64,000 bases of DNA from Runella aurantiaca (lineage in GTDB: Bacteria; Bacteroidota; Bacteroidia; Cytophagales; Spirosomataceae). Below are positions 53,985-63,128 of this stretch, piece after piece (the first letter of the stretch is position 1; every line of letters starts with the position of its first letter). The notes beneath the pieces are model-generated. The model saw nothing but the letters and a program-made list of their open reading frames with translations. It was not told where the DNA came from and searched no databases. Location: assembly GCF_003339505.1 (NCBI RefSeq), contig NZ_QPIW01000001.1:310001-374000 (forward strand). The letters are read 5' to 3'. The position numbers and the translations under genes are program-made.

Positions 53985-54185
53985 ATAAATTATCCAAAAT
54001 GCTCGCCAATGTAGTTTTTGGGTCGTTCCTGAATAGGGTTTTGGAAAATAACCGAGGTTTCTTCATAAATAAGATATGAAAACAATCAAGTTGTTCATTA
54101 TCAAAATTTTAAGTTATTAAAAAGGGGTTTCAAAAACATAACAAACACTTAAAAACCTGATAATATACAGTCTACAACTTCATTG

Positions 54186-54193
54186 TAGTTTTG
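54186..54193 (+). promoter_or_regulatory. -7 element (TAGTTTTG) of susC-like gene 2
   Basis: TAGTTTTG is a perfect TAnnTTTG, 101 nt before the ATG at 54295. No TTG stands at the usual -33 distance. The leader made from it would include the hairpin at about 54219-54246. Confidence 0.55.
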
Positions 54194-54218
54194 CAAATGG
54201 GTTACCCCCCATAAAAAA

Positions 54219-54246
54219 AGTCGCAGCCGCTGGAACGGCTACGACG
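54219..54246 (+). terminator. Leader hairpin of susC-like gene 2
   Basis: GTCGCAGCCG (about 54220-54229) and CGGCTACGAC (about 54236-54245) pair with one mismatch around a 6-nt loop. A position within the receptor leader suggests attenuation or mRNA protection. No T-run follows, so termination is unproven. Confidence 0.5.
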
Positions 54247-54294
54247 TGAGTTGTCTTCAGCTTTCTTTCAAGTCACTAAAAACGTTGTTAAATT

Positions 54295-57200
54295 ATGAAA
54301 AAAAATCTACTTCAAAGTGGATTACTTCTTTTGTTGGGTTGGTTTATTACACTGAGTACGTTAGCTCAGTCCAACATGGTTACGGGTAAGATTACTTCCG
54401 TAGCCGGAGAAGCCATTCCAGGTGTAAACGTCCTCGTGAAAGGGACAAATACGGGCACTACTACGGATGCAAATGGTGTTTACAAAATCAATTCTGTTAC
54501 CAACACTTCGCTACTTACCGTCTCAGCCATTGGTTTTGTATTGCAAGAAATAAAAGTTGGCAACCGCAGCACCATTGATATTGTGTTGGAGGAAGACACA
54601 AAAATGCTCAGTGAGGTGGTCGTTACGGCCTTGGGCATCAAACGTGAAGAAAAATCGCTGGGATTTGCGGCACAAACCATCAATGCCAACGCCGTGGTAG
54701 ACGCCAAATCCAACAACTGGGTAAATACACTTTCGGGAAAAGTAGCGGGCCTCAATATTCAGGGGGTGGGCGGTGGACCAATGGGTTCGTCGAGGATCAC
54801 GCTGCGCGGAGAATCGTCGCTCAATTTGGAAAACAACCAAGCCCTCATCGTCGTGGATGGCGTACCCATCAGCAGCAAAATCACGAGTACAGGATTCAAT
54901 TCTCACCTTTCGGCAGATAGCCCAATTGACTACGGTTCTACCGTTTCTGACTTAAATCCCGATGATATAGAAAAAGTAACGGTGTTGAAAGGCCCCGGTG
55001 CTACGGCACTTTACGGAAGCCGGGCGGCGGGTGGTGCGCTCATCATTACTACCAAAACAGGGGTACGAAAAGACCGAGGAATTGGGGTGACGTTCAATAC
55101 CAATTTTAACATTGAGCAGGTTAACCGCTGGCCAGATTATCAATTTGAATACGGTGAAGGACGCACAGATGTGTATTATTCTTATTTAAACAGTGCGGAT
55201 GGTATCAACACAAGCACCACAGCGGCGGCAGGTCGGGCGTGGGGGCCTAAATTTAACGGGCAATCTTACTTTCAATACAATCCCGATGCGCCAGATGGCA
55301 GACCTACTGAGCGAACACCCTGGGTGCCGCATAAAGACTACATTTCTGGATATTTCCAAACGGGCCGTACTTTCTCAAATAGCCTCTCACTCGAAGGCGG
55401 TACCGATAAAGGCTCGGCGCGTTTTTCGTTTACGCACCTCAAAAACGAGTGGATTGTTCCCAATACGGGTTTTGAGCGCATCAATGCGGCTTTGTCGGTC
55501 AATCAGCAGTTGTCGAGCAAGCTCAAAATTATGGGAAAAGCCAACTACACCAATAAGCGCAGTGATAACCTGCCGGCGGCGGGCTATAACAATCAATCGT
55601 TGATGTATTTTGTGATTATTGGCCCCGCGCCTAATGTCAAACCCGAATGGTACAAACCCTACTGGCAGCCAGGTTTGGAAGGAATACAACAACGCAATCC
55701 ATTCAATCCGGGTCCCGACAATCCTTATTTGGATATGTACGAGATGTTGAACAAATTGAATAAACACGGGCTAATCGGTACAATTTCAGCCAATTATGAG
55801 CTCTCAAAAAAATTAGATTTGATGGTGAGAACGGGTGTAGATATGTCGTTTGAATACCGATCTCAGCAACGCCCCTTCAGTATGACCAAGTATCCGCGAG
55901 GAATGTTCAGAGAACAGAACGTTTTCAGTTATGAATCGAACACTGACTTTTTGCTGACGTACAAAGATAATTTTACCAACAAAATCAGCGTCACGGCTTC
56001 GGTAGGTGGGAATGCCATGCGCCAAACCTACGATTTTGCAGGAATGTACGCTGACCAGTTGGCTCAACCCGGTATTTATCAGATTTCCAACAGTTTAGAC
56101 CAAGCCGTGGCAGACCCGTTGAAAACCAAAAAGGCCATTAATAGTATCTACGGAGCTGCGCAGTTTGCCTACGATGAGAAAGTTTTTTTGGACGTTACAG
56201 GACGTAATGACTGGTCGAGTACATTGCCTTTTGCCAATAACTCGTTCTTCTATCCTTCGGTGAGTAGTAGTTTTTTGTTGAACGAATTGTTTCAACTACC
56301 CGATAATATCTCGTTTGCTAAATTTAGAGCTTCCTGGGCACAGGTAGGGAATGACACCCGGCCTTACCAAACGACGCGCTATTATGACCGTATCTATGGA
56401 AACAGTTTTACCAATCCAAGTACGCTGTTCAATGCCAACCTCAAACCTGAAATTACCTCAAGCTACGAGTTAGGTTTGGATGTGCGATTGTTCAAAAATC
56501 GTCTTGGCTTTGACTTGGCCTATTACAACAACAATAGCCGCAACCAGATTTTGGCCGTGCCGCTTGACCCCACTTCGGGTTTCTCAAATGCCCTTATCAA
56601 CGCGGGACTTATCAATAGCCAAGGCATTGAGGTCAAACTGACAGGGAAACCAGTGGTTAATCCCAATTTTACGTGGAACTCCACCGTCATTTGGTCACGC
56701 AACCGCAGTCATGTGCGCGAACTGGCCGCAAGTATTACCAACCAAACCATTTATAGCCACAGCGGCAACGTCACCATCGAAGCCCGCGTGGGTGGCTTGA
56801 TGGGCGATATGTACGGACGCGGTTTTCAGCGGTCCCCCGATGGGCAAATCATTTATTCGTCCAACGGTTTACCCGCCCAACTTGACCCAACTGCCAAAAA
56901 GTGGGGCAATGCTTTTGCCGACTGGAAAGGCAGTTTTATGAACGAATTTACGTATAAAGGCATGAAATTAAGCGTATTGCTGGATGGTCAAATGGGTGGA
57001 AGTATGTATTCGCAAACCAACCACAAAAACAATACCCTTGGCAAAACCCGCGTGACGCTGCCGGGCCGCGATGGTGGTTTGGTGGGCGAAGGTGTGGTTT
57101 TACAGGCAGACGGCTCGTTTAAACCCAACACTGTCAAAGTTGCGGCGAGTGCTTATTACGACAATTATTATCAAATCAGCAATGCTGAAGTCAACATTTT

Positions 57201-57450
57201 TGATGCTTCGTTTTTGAAAATCCGAGAAGTTCGTTTTGAGTTTAATTTGCCGCCAAAATTGCTCAACAGAGTGGGCGTTCGCCAAACGAGCGTGGCCTTG
57301 TTTGGACGGGAGTTGTTTAACTTTACTAAGTTTCCTGGATTCGATCCCGAAGGCGGAAATCTAAACGGCGGTACGCTTACTCCCGGTGTAGAACTTACGC
57401 AGTTTCCGTCGGCACGGAGTATGGGCGTGAATTTGACCTTTAAGTTTTAA
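54295..57450 (+). CDS. SusC/RagA-like TonB-dependent receptor 2
   Basis: A 1051-residue outer-membrane receptor. Signal peptide (LLLLGWFITLSTLAQ), CarboxypepD_reg-like domain (about 27-105; TGKITSVAGEAIPGVNVLVK), the SusC signature (SEVVVTALGIKREEKSLGFA), plug (ALIVVDGVPI, ALYGSRAAGGALIITTKTG) and a barrel ending MGVNLTFKF. It is followed by a SusD-like partner and a phosphoesterase, which suggests that the system handles a phosphate-containing compound (inference). Confidence 0.95.
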   Translation: MKKNLLQSGLLLLLGWFITLSTLAQSNMVTGKITSVAGEAIPGVNVLVKGTNTGTTTDANGVYKINSVTNTSLLTVSAIGFVLQEIKVGNRSTIDIVLEEDTKMLSEVVVTALGIKREEKSLGFAAQTINANAVVDAKSNNWVNTLSGKVAGLNIQGVGGGPMGSSRITLRGESSLNLENNQALIVVDGVPISSKITSTGFNSHLSADSPIDYGSTVSDLNPDDIEKVTVLKGPGATALYGSRAAGGALIITTKTGVRKDRGIGVTFNTNFNIEQVNRWPDYQFEYGEGRTDVYYSYLNSADGINTSTTAAAGRAWGPKFNGQSYFQYNPDAPDGRPTERTPWVPHKDYISGYFQTGRTFSNSLSLEGGTDKGSARFSFTHLKNEWIVPNTGFERINAALSVNQQLSSKLKIMGKANYTNKRSDNLPAAGYNNQSLMYFVIIGPAPNVKPEWYKPYWQPGLEGIQQRNPFNPGPDNPYLDMYEMLNKLNKHGLIGTISANYELSKKLDLMVRTGVDMSFEYRSQQRPFSMTKYPRGMFREQNVFSYESNTDFLLTYKDNFTNKISVTASVGGNAMRQTYDFAGMYADQLAQPGIYQISNSLDQAVADPLKTKKAINSIYGAAQFAYDEKVFLDVTGRNDWSSTLPFANNSFFYPSVSSSFLLNELFQLPDNISFAKFRASWAQVGNDTRPYQTTRYYDRIYGNSFTNPSTLFNANLKPEITSSYELGLDVRLFKNRLGFDLAYYNNNSRNQILAVPLDPTSGFSNALINAGLINSQGIEVKLTGKPVVNPNFTWNSTVIWSRNRSHVRELAASITNQTIYSHSGNVTIEARVGGLMGDMYGRGFQRSPDGQIIYSSNGLPAQLDPTAKKWGNAFADWKGSFMNEFTYKGMKLSVLLDGQMGGSMYSQTNHKNNTLGKTRVTLPGRDGGLVGEGVVLQADGSFKPNTVKVAASAYYDNYYQISNAEVNIFDASFLKIREVRFEFNLPPKLLNRVGVRQTSVALFGRELFNFTKFPGFDPEGGNLNGGTLTPGVELTQFPSARSMGVNLTFKF

Positions 57451-57490
57451 CTTTTCCTCGGCCCCTCTCCCTGCCAGAGAGGGGCAAAAG
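57451..57490. terminator. Hairpin between susC-like 2 and susD-like 2
   Basis: Arms GCCCCTCTC (57461-57469) and GAGAGGGGC (57477-57485) are perfect; CTTTT at 57451 also pairs with AAAAG at 57486-57490. Stops of this kind between susC and susD may lower expression of the second gene relative to the first. Confidence 0.6.
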
Positions 57491-57540
57491 TATTCGTGAT
57501 TAAGAGTACACGAATTGTAGTAAACTCAAAAAATAGAATA

Positions 57541-59025
57541 ATGAAAATCGTCCAGAAACCATATATTTTCGCGTTGTTGATGGCACTGTTTGTCAGTGCC
57601 TGTACATCCAATTTTGAAGAAATTAACACCGACCCCAATCGTCCTGAAAAAGTAAATCCCGGCGTAATTTTGGGTCAGATGCAGTACCGAATTGTGAATA
57701 GCTCCATTTCGGCAGCGCGAAATTTTACGCATGAACTCATGCAAGTGCACGCGCCGCGTGCCAGCACAAGCGGACAGGGAGTACACCGATACGCAGTCAG
57801 TCCAGGAGCGGGAGTTTGGTCTGGTTTTTATCAAAACCTCACCGATATTGAGGATATTTATAAAGTAGCCGACGAATTGAAAGAAAATAACTACAAGGCG
57901 ATTGCGCTGGTGTACAAATGTTGGGCATATTCAATTTTGACCGATTTATACGGAGATGTGCCCTATTCGCAGGCTATCAAAGCTACCGAAAGTAATTTTA
58001 AGCCTTCTTTTGATAAGCAAAAAGACATTTATACGCAGATTTTGAAAGACTTAGAAACGGCGAACGGTTTGTTTGACGATACCAAGGTTTTAACCTTTGG
58101 CGGCGATTTGGTCTACAACGCTAACGTATTGACTGGAACAAAAAATGTGGGAATTCAGCGTTGGAAAAAATTTGCTAATTCGCTTAAATTAAGACTATTG
58201 CTGCGATTATTGAAGCGGGATGGCGAATTGAACATCAAGGAGCAAATTACTGCTATGCTGGCCGATGCAACAAAATACCCTACTTTCTCAGCCACGGCCG
58301 ATGACGCAATTTTTCGTTATCCCGGTACATTTCCTTATTTCAACCCCTATTACAATGCTCGTACGCTAGACTGGCGCGATGGGACCTATTTTACTGAATT
58401 TTTCCTTGAATCCATGAACGCCACTCAAGACCCGCGCCGAGCGATATGGGCTATTCCAATTACGGTAGGGGGTGTCCCCACCTTTAGAGGTATTCAGAGC
58501 GGCTACCCTACCACCCTTGAATACGTGGTAGGACAAAATTCAAGCTATACCGATGCGCTCAAAACATTGCCGCAATTGGGGGTTATGATGACCTATGCTG
58601 AGGTAGAATTTATCAAAGCCGAACTCGCCCTCAAAGGATATACAACTGGTAAAACGCCCAAAGCACACTACGAAGCAGGGATTACTTCTTCGATGGTGCA
58701 GTGGGGAGCTACGATGCCCGCTACATTTTTGACCCAAAAAGGAGTAGCTTATGATGCCACGGCGACTTCTGATAAGCAATTGGAACAAATCATGTTGCAA
58801 AAATATTACGCTTATTTTTTCGTGGACTACCAAGCTTGGTTTGAGAAGCGTCGTACAGGTTATCCCGTTTTGCCGCGCGGCACCGGTATACCCGCCGAGA
58901 ATAAATTTCCAAGCCGTGTTCCTTATCCTACTTATTTACAGTCGCTTAATCCTGAAGGTCTGGCCGCGGCAGTAGCATCGGTTGGCGCTGACGACAGCAA
59001 CACGAAAGTTTGGTGGGAGAAATAA
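57541..59025 (+). CDS. SusD-like outer-membrane lipoprotein 2 (SusD/RagB superfamily)
   Basis: A 494-residue lipoprotein. Signal with lipobox FVSACTS, then FEEINTDPNRPEKVNPGV and the TPR-like body (SILTDLYGDVPYSQAIKATE; AEVEFIKAELALKGYTTGKT; ending RVPYPTYLQSLNPEGLAAA). It matches the SusD_2/RagB-like form, which is somewhat shorter and different from SusD-like 1. Paired with receptor 2 directly upstream (90 nt). Start at 57541 gives the signal peptide, while a longer frame would bury it. Confidence 0.93.
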   Translation: MKIVQKPYIFALLMALFVSACTSNFEEINTDPNRPEKVNPGVILGQMQYRIVNSSISAARNFTHELMQVHAPRASTSGQGVHRYAVSPGAGVWSGFYQNLTDIEDIYKVADELKENNYKAIALVYKCWAYSILTDLYGDVPYSQAIKATESNFKPSFDKQKDIYTQILKDLETANGLFDDTKVLTFGGDLVYNANVLTGTKNVGIQRWKKFANSLKLRLLLRLLKRDGELNIKEQITAMLADATKYPTFSATADDAIFRYPGTFPYFNPYYNARTLDWRDGTYFTEFFLESMNATQDPRRAIWAIPITVGGVPTFRGIQSGYPTTLEYVVGQNSSYTDALKTLPQLGVMMTYAEVEFIKAELALKGYTTGKTPKAHYEAGITSSMVQWGATMPATFLTQKGVAYDATATSDKQLEQIMLQKYYAYFFVDYQAWFEKRRTGYPVLPRGTGIPAENKFPSRVPYPTYLQSLNPEGLAAAVASVGADDSNTKVWWEK

Positions 59026-59050
59026 ACGTTGAAATAAACACACATCCAAA

Positions 59051-61489
59051 ATGAAATTATTCCTAAACCTTTTCTTACTACTGTTTTCGCTGACTACGTT
59101 TGCTCAATCAGACCGTGAACTCGAAAGTCGCCGGGTCATGCTGCCTAATGGTTGGTCGCTGACCCCGGCGGGGCGGTCGCTGGAAGTGGGCGATTTGCCG
59201 TTAAACATCGCAGTATCTTCATCTCAAAAACTTATAGCCGTCACTAATAACGGACAAGGAAAACAGACGATTCAATTGATTGATACCAAGACCGAAAAAA
59301 TCTTGGACAACGTTGAAATTCCCAAGTCGTTTTATGGGCTAAAATTCAGTCGTGACGAAAAATCGCTCTATGCTTCGGGAGGCAACGACAATTGGATCAT
59401 GAAATACGCCATTATTGACAACAAACTTGTGGTCAAGGACAGTTTGATTTTGGGCAAAAAATGGCCGAATAAAATTTCTCCCGTGGGTATTGAAATAGAC
59501 GATGAGCGCCAATTGCTGTACGTTGTTACGAAAGAAAACAACTCGCTATACATTTTGGATTTGAACACCAAGGCCATTGTTTATGAGCAAAATATGGGCC
59601 ACGAAGGCTATACCTGCGTTCTTTCGCCCGACCGTAACACCTTGTACATTTCCCTTTGGGGTGGGCGAAAAATTGCGTTTTTTGATACCCCAACCCGAAA
59701 AATCACGAGTACAATTGCTGTTTCTTACAATCCTAACGAGTTGATTTTGAATAAGAAAGGCACACTAATGTATGTGGCAAATGCTGGCGACAACAGCGTG
59801 TCGGTGATTGATACCAAGCAGCAAAAAGTCATTGAAGTGCTGGACGCGGCATTGTATCCCAATTCACCAGTAGGCTCAGTGACCAACGGCGTGGCGTTGT
59901 CGAAAGACGAAAAAACGCTTTTCATTGCCAATGCGGATAATAATTGTTTGGCTGTTTTTGACGTAAGCACCAAAGGGCGAAGTGTGTCAAAAGGATTCAT
60001 TCCCGTAGGCTGGTACCCGACCAATGTACGGGTGATTGGCAATAAAATTTTCGTAGCCAACGGCAAAGGCTTTACCTCTTTTGCCAATCCCAAAGGCCCC
60101 CAACCGGTAAGTAAGGCTGTTCGTTCCGAATCACATTTAGGGGAAGATACCCGTGGGCAGTACATTGGAAATCTAATGAAGGGCACACTCAGTATCATTG
60201 ATAGTCCCAACGAAGCCACTCTAGCCTTGTATTCTCAAAAAGTGTATGACAATACGCCTTACAAAAAGGAAAAAGAACTCGCCACGGATGGGGAAGTAGG
60301 TAATCCGATTCCGATGAAGGTGGTCGAACCGTCGCAAGGAGGGGAGTCGCCCATCAAACATGTGTTTTATATTTTGAAGGAAAACCGTACTTACGATCAG
60401 GTTTTTGGAGATATTAAAGAAGGCAATGGTGACACAACGCTCTGCCTATTTGGTGAAAAATACACCCCGAACCAACACAAACTTGCGCGAGAATACGTTT
60501 TGCTCGACAATTTTTACGTAGATGCTGAAGTCAGCGCCGACGGGCATAATTGGAGTCTGGGCGCTCACGCCAATGATTATTTGGAAAAAACTTGGCCTAC
60601 CGGCTACGGACGACGCGGAGGCGTAACCGAAGGAATGGGGCGGCGCGAAATTGCCAATGACAAGGACGGATTTATCTGGGATTTTTGCAAAAGAAAAGGC
60701 GTGAGCTACCGTACCTATGGTGTTTTTGCCGATGATAAAAAAGGAAATATTCCTGTGTTGGACAAAGACCATGTTTGCTCCTATTTTACGGGTTACTACA
60801 ATCAAAAAGTAAAAGATACGACCCGTGTAGGACAGTGGAAACGTGATTTTGACTCGTTAGTAGTGGCCAAAGCGGTACCTGCATTCAACTCTATTCGGCT
60901 GGGTTCTGACCACACTCAAGGCATGGCCGTAGGCCGACCTACTCCTTATGCCTGCGTTGCTGATAACGATTTGGCCGTTGGAATGTTCGTGGAGCATTTG
61001 AGCAAAAGCCCGATTTGGAGCCAATCAGCCGTGTTTATTTTGGAAGATGACGCCCAAAATGGCCCCGACCACGTAGACGCGCACCGCTCCATTGCGCTCG
61101 TTGTGAGTCCTTACACCAAACGCAAGTTTGTGGACCACACCATGTATTCTACATCAGGTATGTTACGAACCATAGAACTGATTCTAGGCCTGCCGCCCAT
61201 GAGTCAGTACGATGCCGCTGCCACGCCGATGTTTCGCAGTTTTACCTCAGTTCCAGATTTTACCCCTTACCAAGCCCTTCCTTCGGGCGTAAATTTGGAC
61301 GAAACCAATAAAGTTGCTTCACGTTGGTCCACTATTTCGGAAGGGTTTGATTTTACAGAGGTAGATAAAAACGACGATAATCTGTTCAATGAAGTACTTT
61401 GGAAAGGGCTAAAAGGCGACAGTTTTACCTTACCAGCTCCCCGTCGCAGTGCGTTTGTTAAGGTGATAAAAAAGGACGATGACGATTAA
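59051..61489 (+). CDS. YVTN beta-propeller-phosphoesterase fusion, exported
   Basis: An 812-residue protein with a signal peptide (FLNLFLLLFSLTTFAQ). Residues about 25-380 are YVTN-type beta-propeller repeats (ISPVGIEIDDERQLLYVVTK, NPNELILNKKGTLMYVANAG). Residues about 420-800 match the phosphoesterase family of bacterial phospholipase C and acid phosphatases: FYILKENRTYDQVFGDIKEG, SADGHNWSLGAHANDYLEKT, VFILEDDAQNGPDHVDAHRS. It is the third gene of the SusCD-2 operon, 25 nt after susD. Role: dephosphorylating a ligand taken up by that system is plausible. Confidence 0.88.
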   Translation: MKLFLNLFLLLFSLTTFAQSDRELESRRVMLPNGWSLTPAGRSLEVGDLPLNIAVSSSQKLIAVTNNGQGKQTIQLIDTKTEKILDNVEIPKSFYGLKFSRDEKSLYASGGNDNWIMKYAIIDNKLVVKDSLILGKKWPNKISPVGIEIDDERQLLYVVTKENNSLYILDLNTKAIVYEQNMGHEGYTCVLSPDRNTLYISLWGGRKIAFFDTPTRKITSTIAVSYNPNELILNKKGTLMYVANAGDNSVSVIDTKQQKVIEVLDAALYPNSPVGSVTNGVALSKDEKTLFIANADNNCLAVFDVSTKGRSVSKGFIPVGWYPTNVRVIGNKIFVANGKGFTSFANPKGPQPVSKAVRSESHLGEDTRGQYIGNLMKGTLSIIDSPNEATLALYSQKVYDNTPYKKEKELATDGEVGNPIPMKVVEPSQGGESPIKHVFYILKENRTYDQVFGDIKEGNGDTTLCLFGEKYTPNQHKLAREYVLLDNFYVDAEVSADGHNWSLGAHANDYLEKTWPTGYGRRGGVTEGMGRREIANDKDGFIWDFCKRKGVSYRTYGVFADDKKGNIPVLDKDHVCSYFTGYYNQKVKDTTRVGQWKRDFDSLVVAKAVPAFNSIRLGSDHTQGMAVGRPTPYACVADNDLAVGMFVEHLSKSPIWSQSAVFILEDDAQNGPDHVDAHRSIALVVSPYTKRKFVDHTMYSTSGMLRTIELILGLPPMSQYDAAATPMFRSFTSVPDFTPYQALPSGVNLDETNKVASRWSTISEGFDFTEVDKNDDNLFNEVLWKGLKGDSFTLPAPRRSAFVKVIKKDDDD

Positions 61490-61566
61490 AGCACATTGAA
61501 TGTATAGGGTAGTTTTTATGTCACAACCTAAAAAAATTGACTGAATTAAGTTGTGCTTTTAGGTTG

Positions 61567-61597
61567 AATCGGAGTCTTTAGTGACTCCGATTTTTTT
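61567..61597 (+). terminator. Intrinsic terminator after the phosphoesterase gene
   Basis: Arms AATCGGAGTC (61567-61576) and GACTCCGATT (61583-61592) with loop TTTAGT and a run of T to 61597. Confidence 0.9.
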
Positions 61598-61770
61598 GTT
61601 TTATAGAGTTTTGACTCTGGACTACTCGTTAGAAAGGATATTCAACGAAAACGGTTTTGATAACGGAATCCGTCAGGACTTTGAAGCAATGACCGTCGGG
61701 GGGCAAATGGTAGACGTTCGCTGTACCAGTTAAAATATTTTCTTTTCCGTTACACAAGTGGTTTAATTGT

Positions 61771-61799
61771 ATAAGCCCCGCCAAATTGGCGGGGCTTAT
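61771..61799. terminator. GC-rich hairpin before the DUF4238 gene
   Basis: Arms ATAAGCCCCGCC (61771-61782) and GGCGGGGCTTAT (61788-61799) are perfect 12-bp complements with loop AAATT. It stands just before the promoter-like sequence of the DUF4238 gene and may insulate it. Confidence 0.8.
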
Positions 61800-61832
61800 T
61801 TGTGAATCGTATAAAGCATATTTGTATCTTTG
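61800..61832 (+). promoter_or_regulatory. Promoter of the DUF4238 gene (TTG - 22 nt - TATCTTTG)
   Basis: TTG at 61800-61802 and TATCTTTG at 61825-61832 are 22 nt apart, within the range for Bacteroidetes promoters. The start site would fall about 30 nt before the ATG at 61866, supporting that ATG as the true start of the frame-broken gene. Confidence 0.6.
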
Positions 61833-61865
61833 AGTGAATAAACAGCCTAAATTACAATACACTAC

Positions 61866-62989
61866 ATGCAAGAGAACACACAAAAAAAAACCAACATTTT
61901 ATTTCAAAGTTTCAACTTAGAAACTTTTCTTTTCAAGACAACGAAAAGCAAATTGGTCTTTACAACTTAAAGTCTTCTCTTTTTTACCCGACTGCCACAC
62001 TTGATGATCAAGGCTATAAAAAATTTTTCTATGGGAGAGATGGTAAAATTGAAGATGAACTGGCAAGTATTGAAGGATATTTTGCTGATTTAATTAAGGA
62101 AATAATAACAACTAAATCAGCTCCTAAAAAAGATTCTCCCATGCATCTTATTTTACTAGCTTTTGTAGGTATATCTCACTTAAGAAATCCTGTTGCAATT
62201 GAAGGGAATAAGAAGATGGTTGATTCAATAAGAAATCACTTTTCTGAAAATTTTCCAACTACTGATATAGAGAGGTCTATGCCAAAATTTTCACAAGAAG
62301 ATGAAATAGAGTTGACTTTTTCTAACCTTTTCGATATTATAGTGTCCATTTCTGACTTAGATTGTAAAGTTCTAATTAATAATACAAATACACCATTTAT
62401 ATTCTCTGACTTTCCAGTAATTAGATACAATATGTTTTTAGAGTTAAAAAAATGGCCCTCATATCGTGATGGCTACAGTATTGCTGGATTACAGATTTTT
62501 GTTCCGTTAAGTTCAAAAATATCAATAGTATTATTTGACCCTAAGATTTATAAAGTTGGTTTTAAAAATAGACTAAATCTTGAGATTGATAACTATAAGT
62601 GTATAGACAAATTAAACGAATTGCAGGTTTTAAATTCTTTTGAAAATGTATACTTCAATCATGAGGTATCAAAGAAATATATTACTAATTTGGTTGAAGG
62701 TTGCAAAAAATACCAAAAACCTAATCAGATAATTTTAGATACGGGTTATTTGTACAATGAAGATACAAAGACAAGATATGCTAATCCCAAAGATGCAGGC
62801 CTACTGATCTCAAAATCAACATATTTAGAAACAAAACTCGAAATAAATGGAATTAAAATTCACTCAGGAGCATCAAATATTAATATTTTAAATAATAAAA
62901 TACTTATCAGGAAAAATTCAAATGCTTTTATTAGAGATAAGTATCAACAATCAAAAGTGCTTAAAATATATCATAAGGACGAAAAATAG
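61866..62989 (+). pseudogene. DUF4238-like protein, reading frame broken at an A9 tract
   Basis: The +1 frame from ATG 61866 reads MQENTQKK and then stops after about 34 codons. The -1 frame, open from 61838 but without ATG/GTG/TTG until 62141, reads NQHFISKFQLRNFSFQDNEK, then FFYGRDGKIEDELASIEGYF and FIFSDFPVIRYN, the hallmarks of DUF4238. Joining the two at the run of nine A (61882-61890) restores a 374-residue protein with a canonical start. The gene is AT-rich, unlike its neighbours. It may be a dead gene, a phase-variable gene, or one decoded by slippage. A protein starting at 62141 would lack the conserved N-terminus. Function of the family is unknown; it is frequent near mobile and defence genes. 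Confidence 0.8.
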
Positions 62990-63128
62990 TTATCTAAAGA
63001 GAAGTTTAAATATGTAAATTAACCTATTCGTTTTTAGATGATTTAAATTTAGGGGCGTTTTTATCATAATTAGTTTGATTTTTTCTTATGATTTCTGCAT
63101 CCCAGCGATACTCTACTAGTTATCATTT

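Larger units (their letters stand above)
53985..54294. other. Leader region of susC-like gene 2
   Basis: A 310-nt region. It contains a -7 box at 54186-54193 and a hairpin at about 54219-54246; the rest is AT-rich with no gene. Transcription from the -7 box would give a leader of about 95 nt. Confidence 0.5.
61490..61837. other. Gene-free region at the island boundary with three hairpins
   Basis: This 348-nt stretch follows the phosphoesterase. It contains a 10-bp inverted repeat (61524-61533 with 61557-61566), the terminator at 61567-61597, and another hairpin at 61771-61799. The base composition becomes AT-rich to the right. A minus-strand frame through 61629-61883 crosses the second hairpin and is not accepted as a gene. 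Confidence 0.5.

Noticed and set aside
61629-61883. Minus-strand frame ending TVFVEYPF
   Set aside because: It runs through the perfect hairpin 61771-61799 and overlaps the DUF4238 promoter. The C-terminal part looks protein-like and could be a remnant, but no start or family supports a gene.
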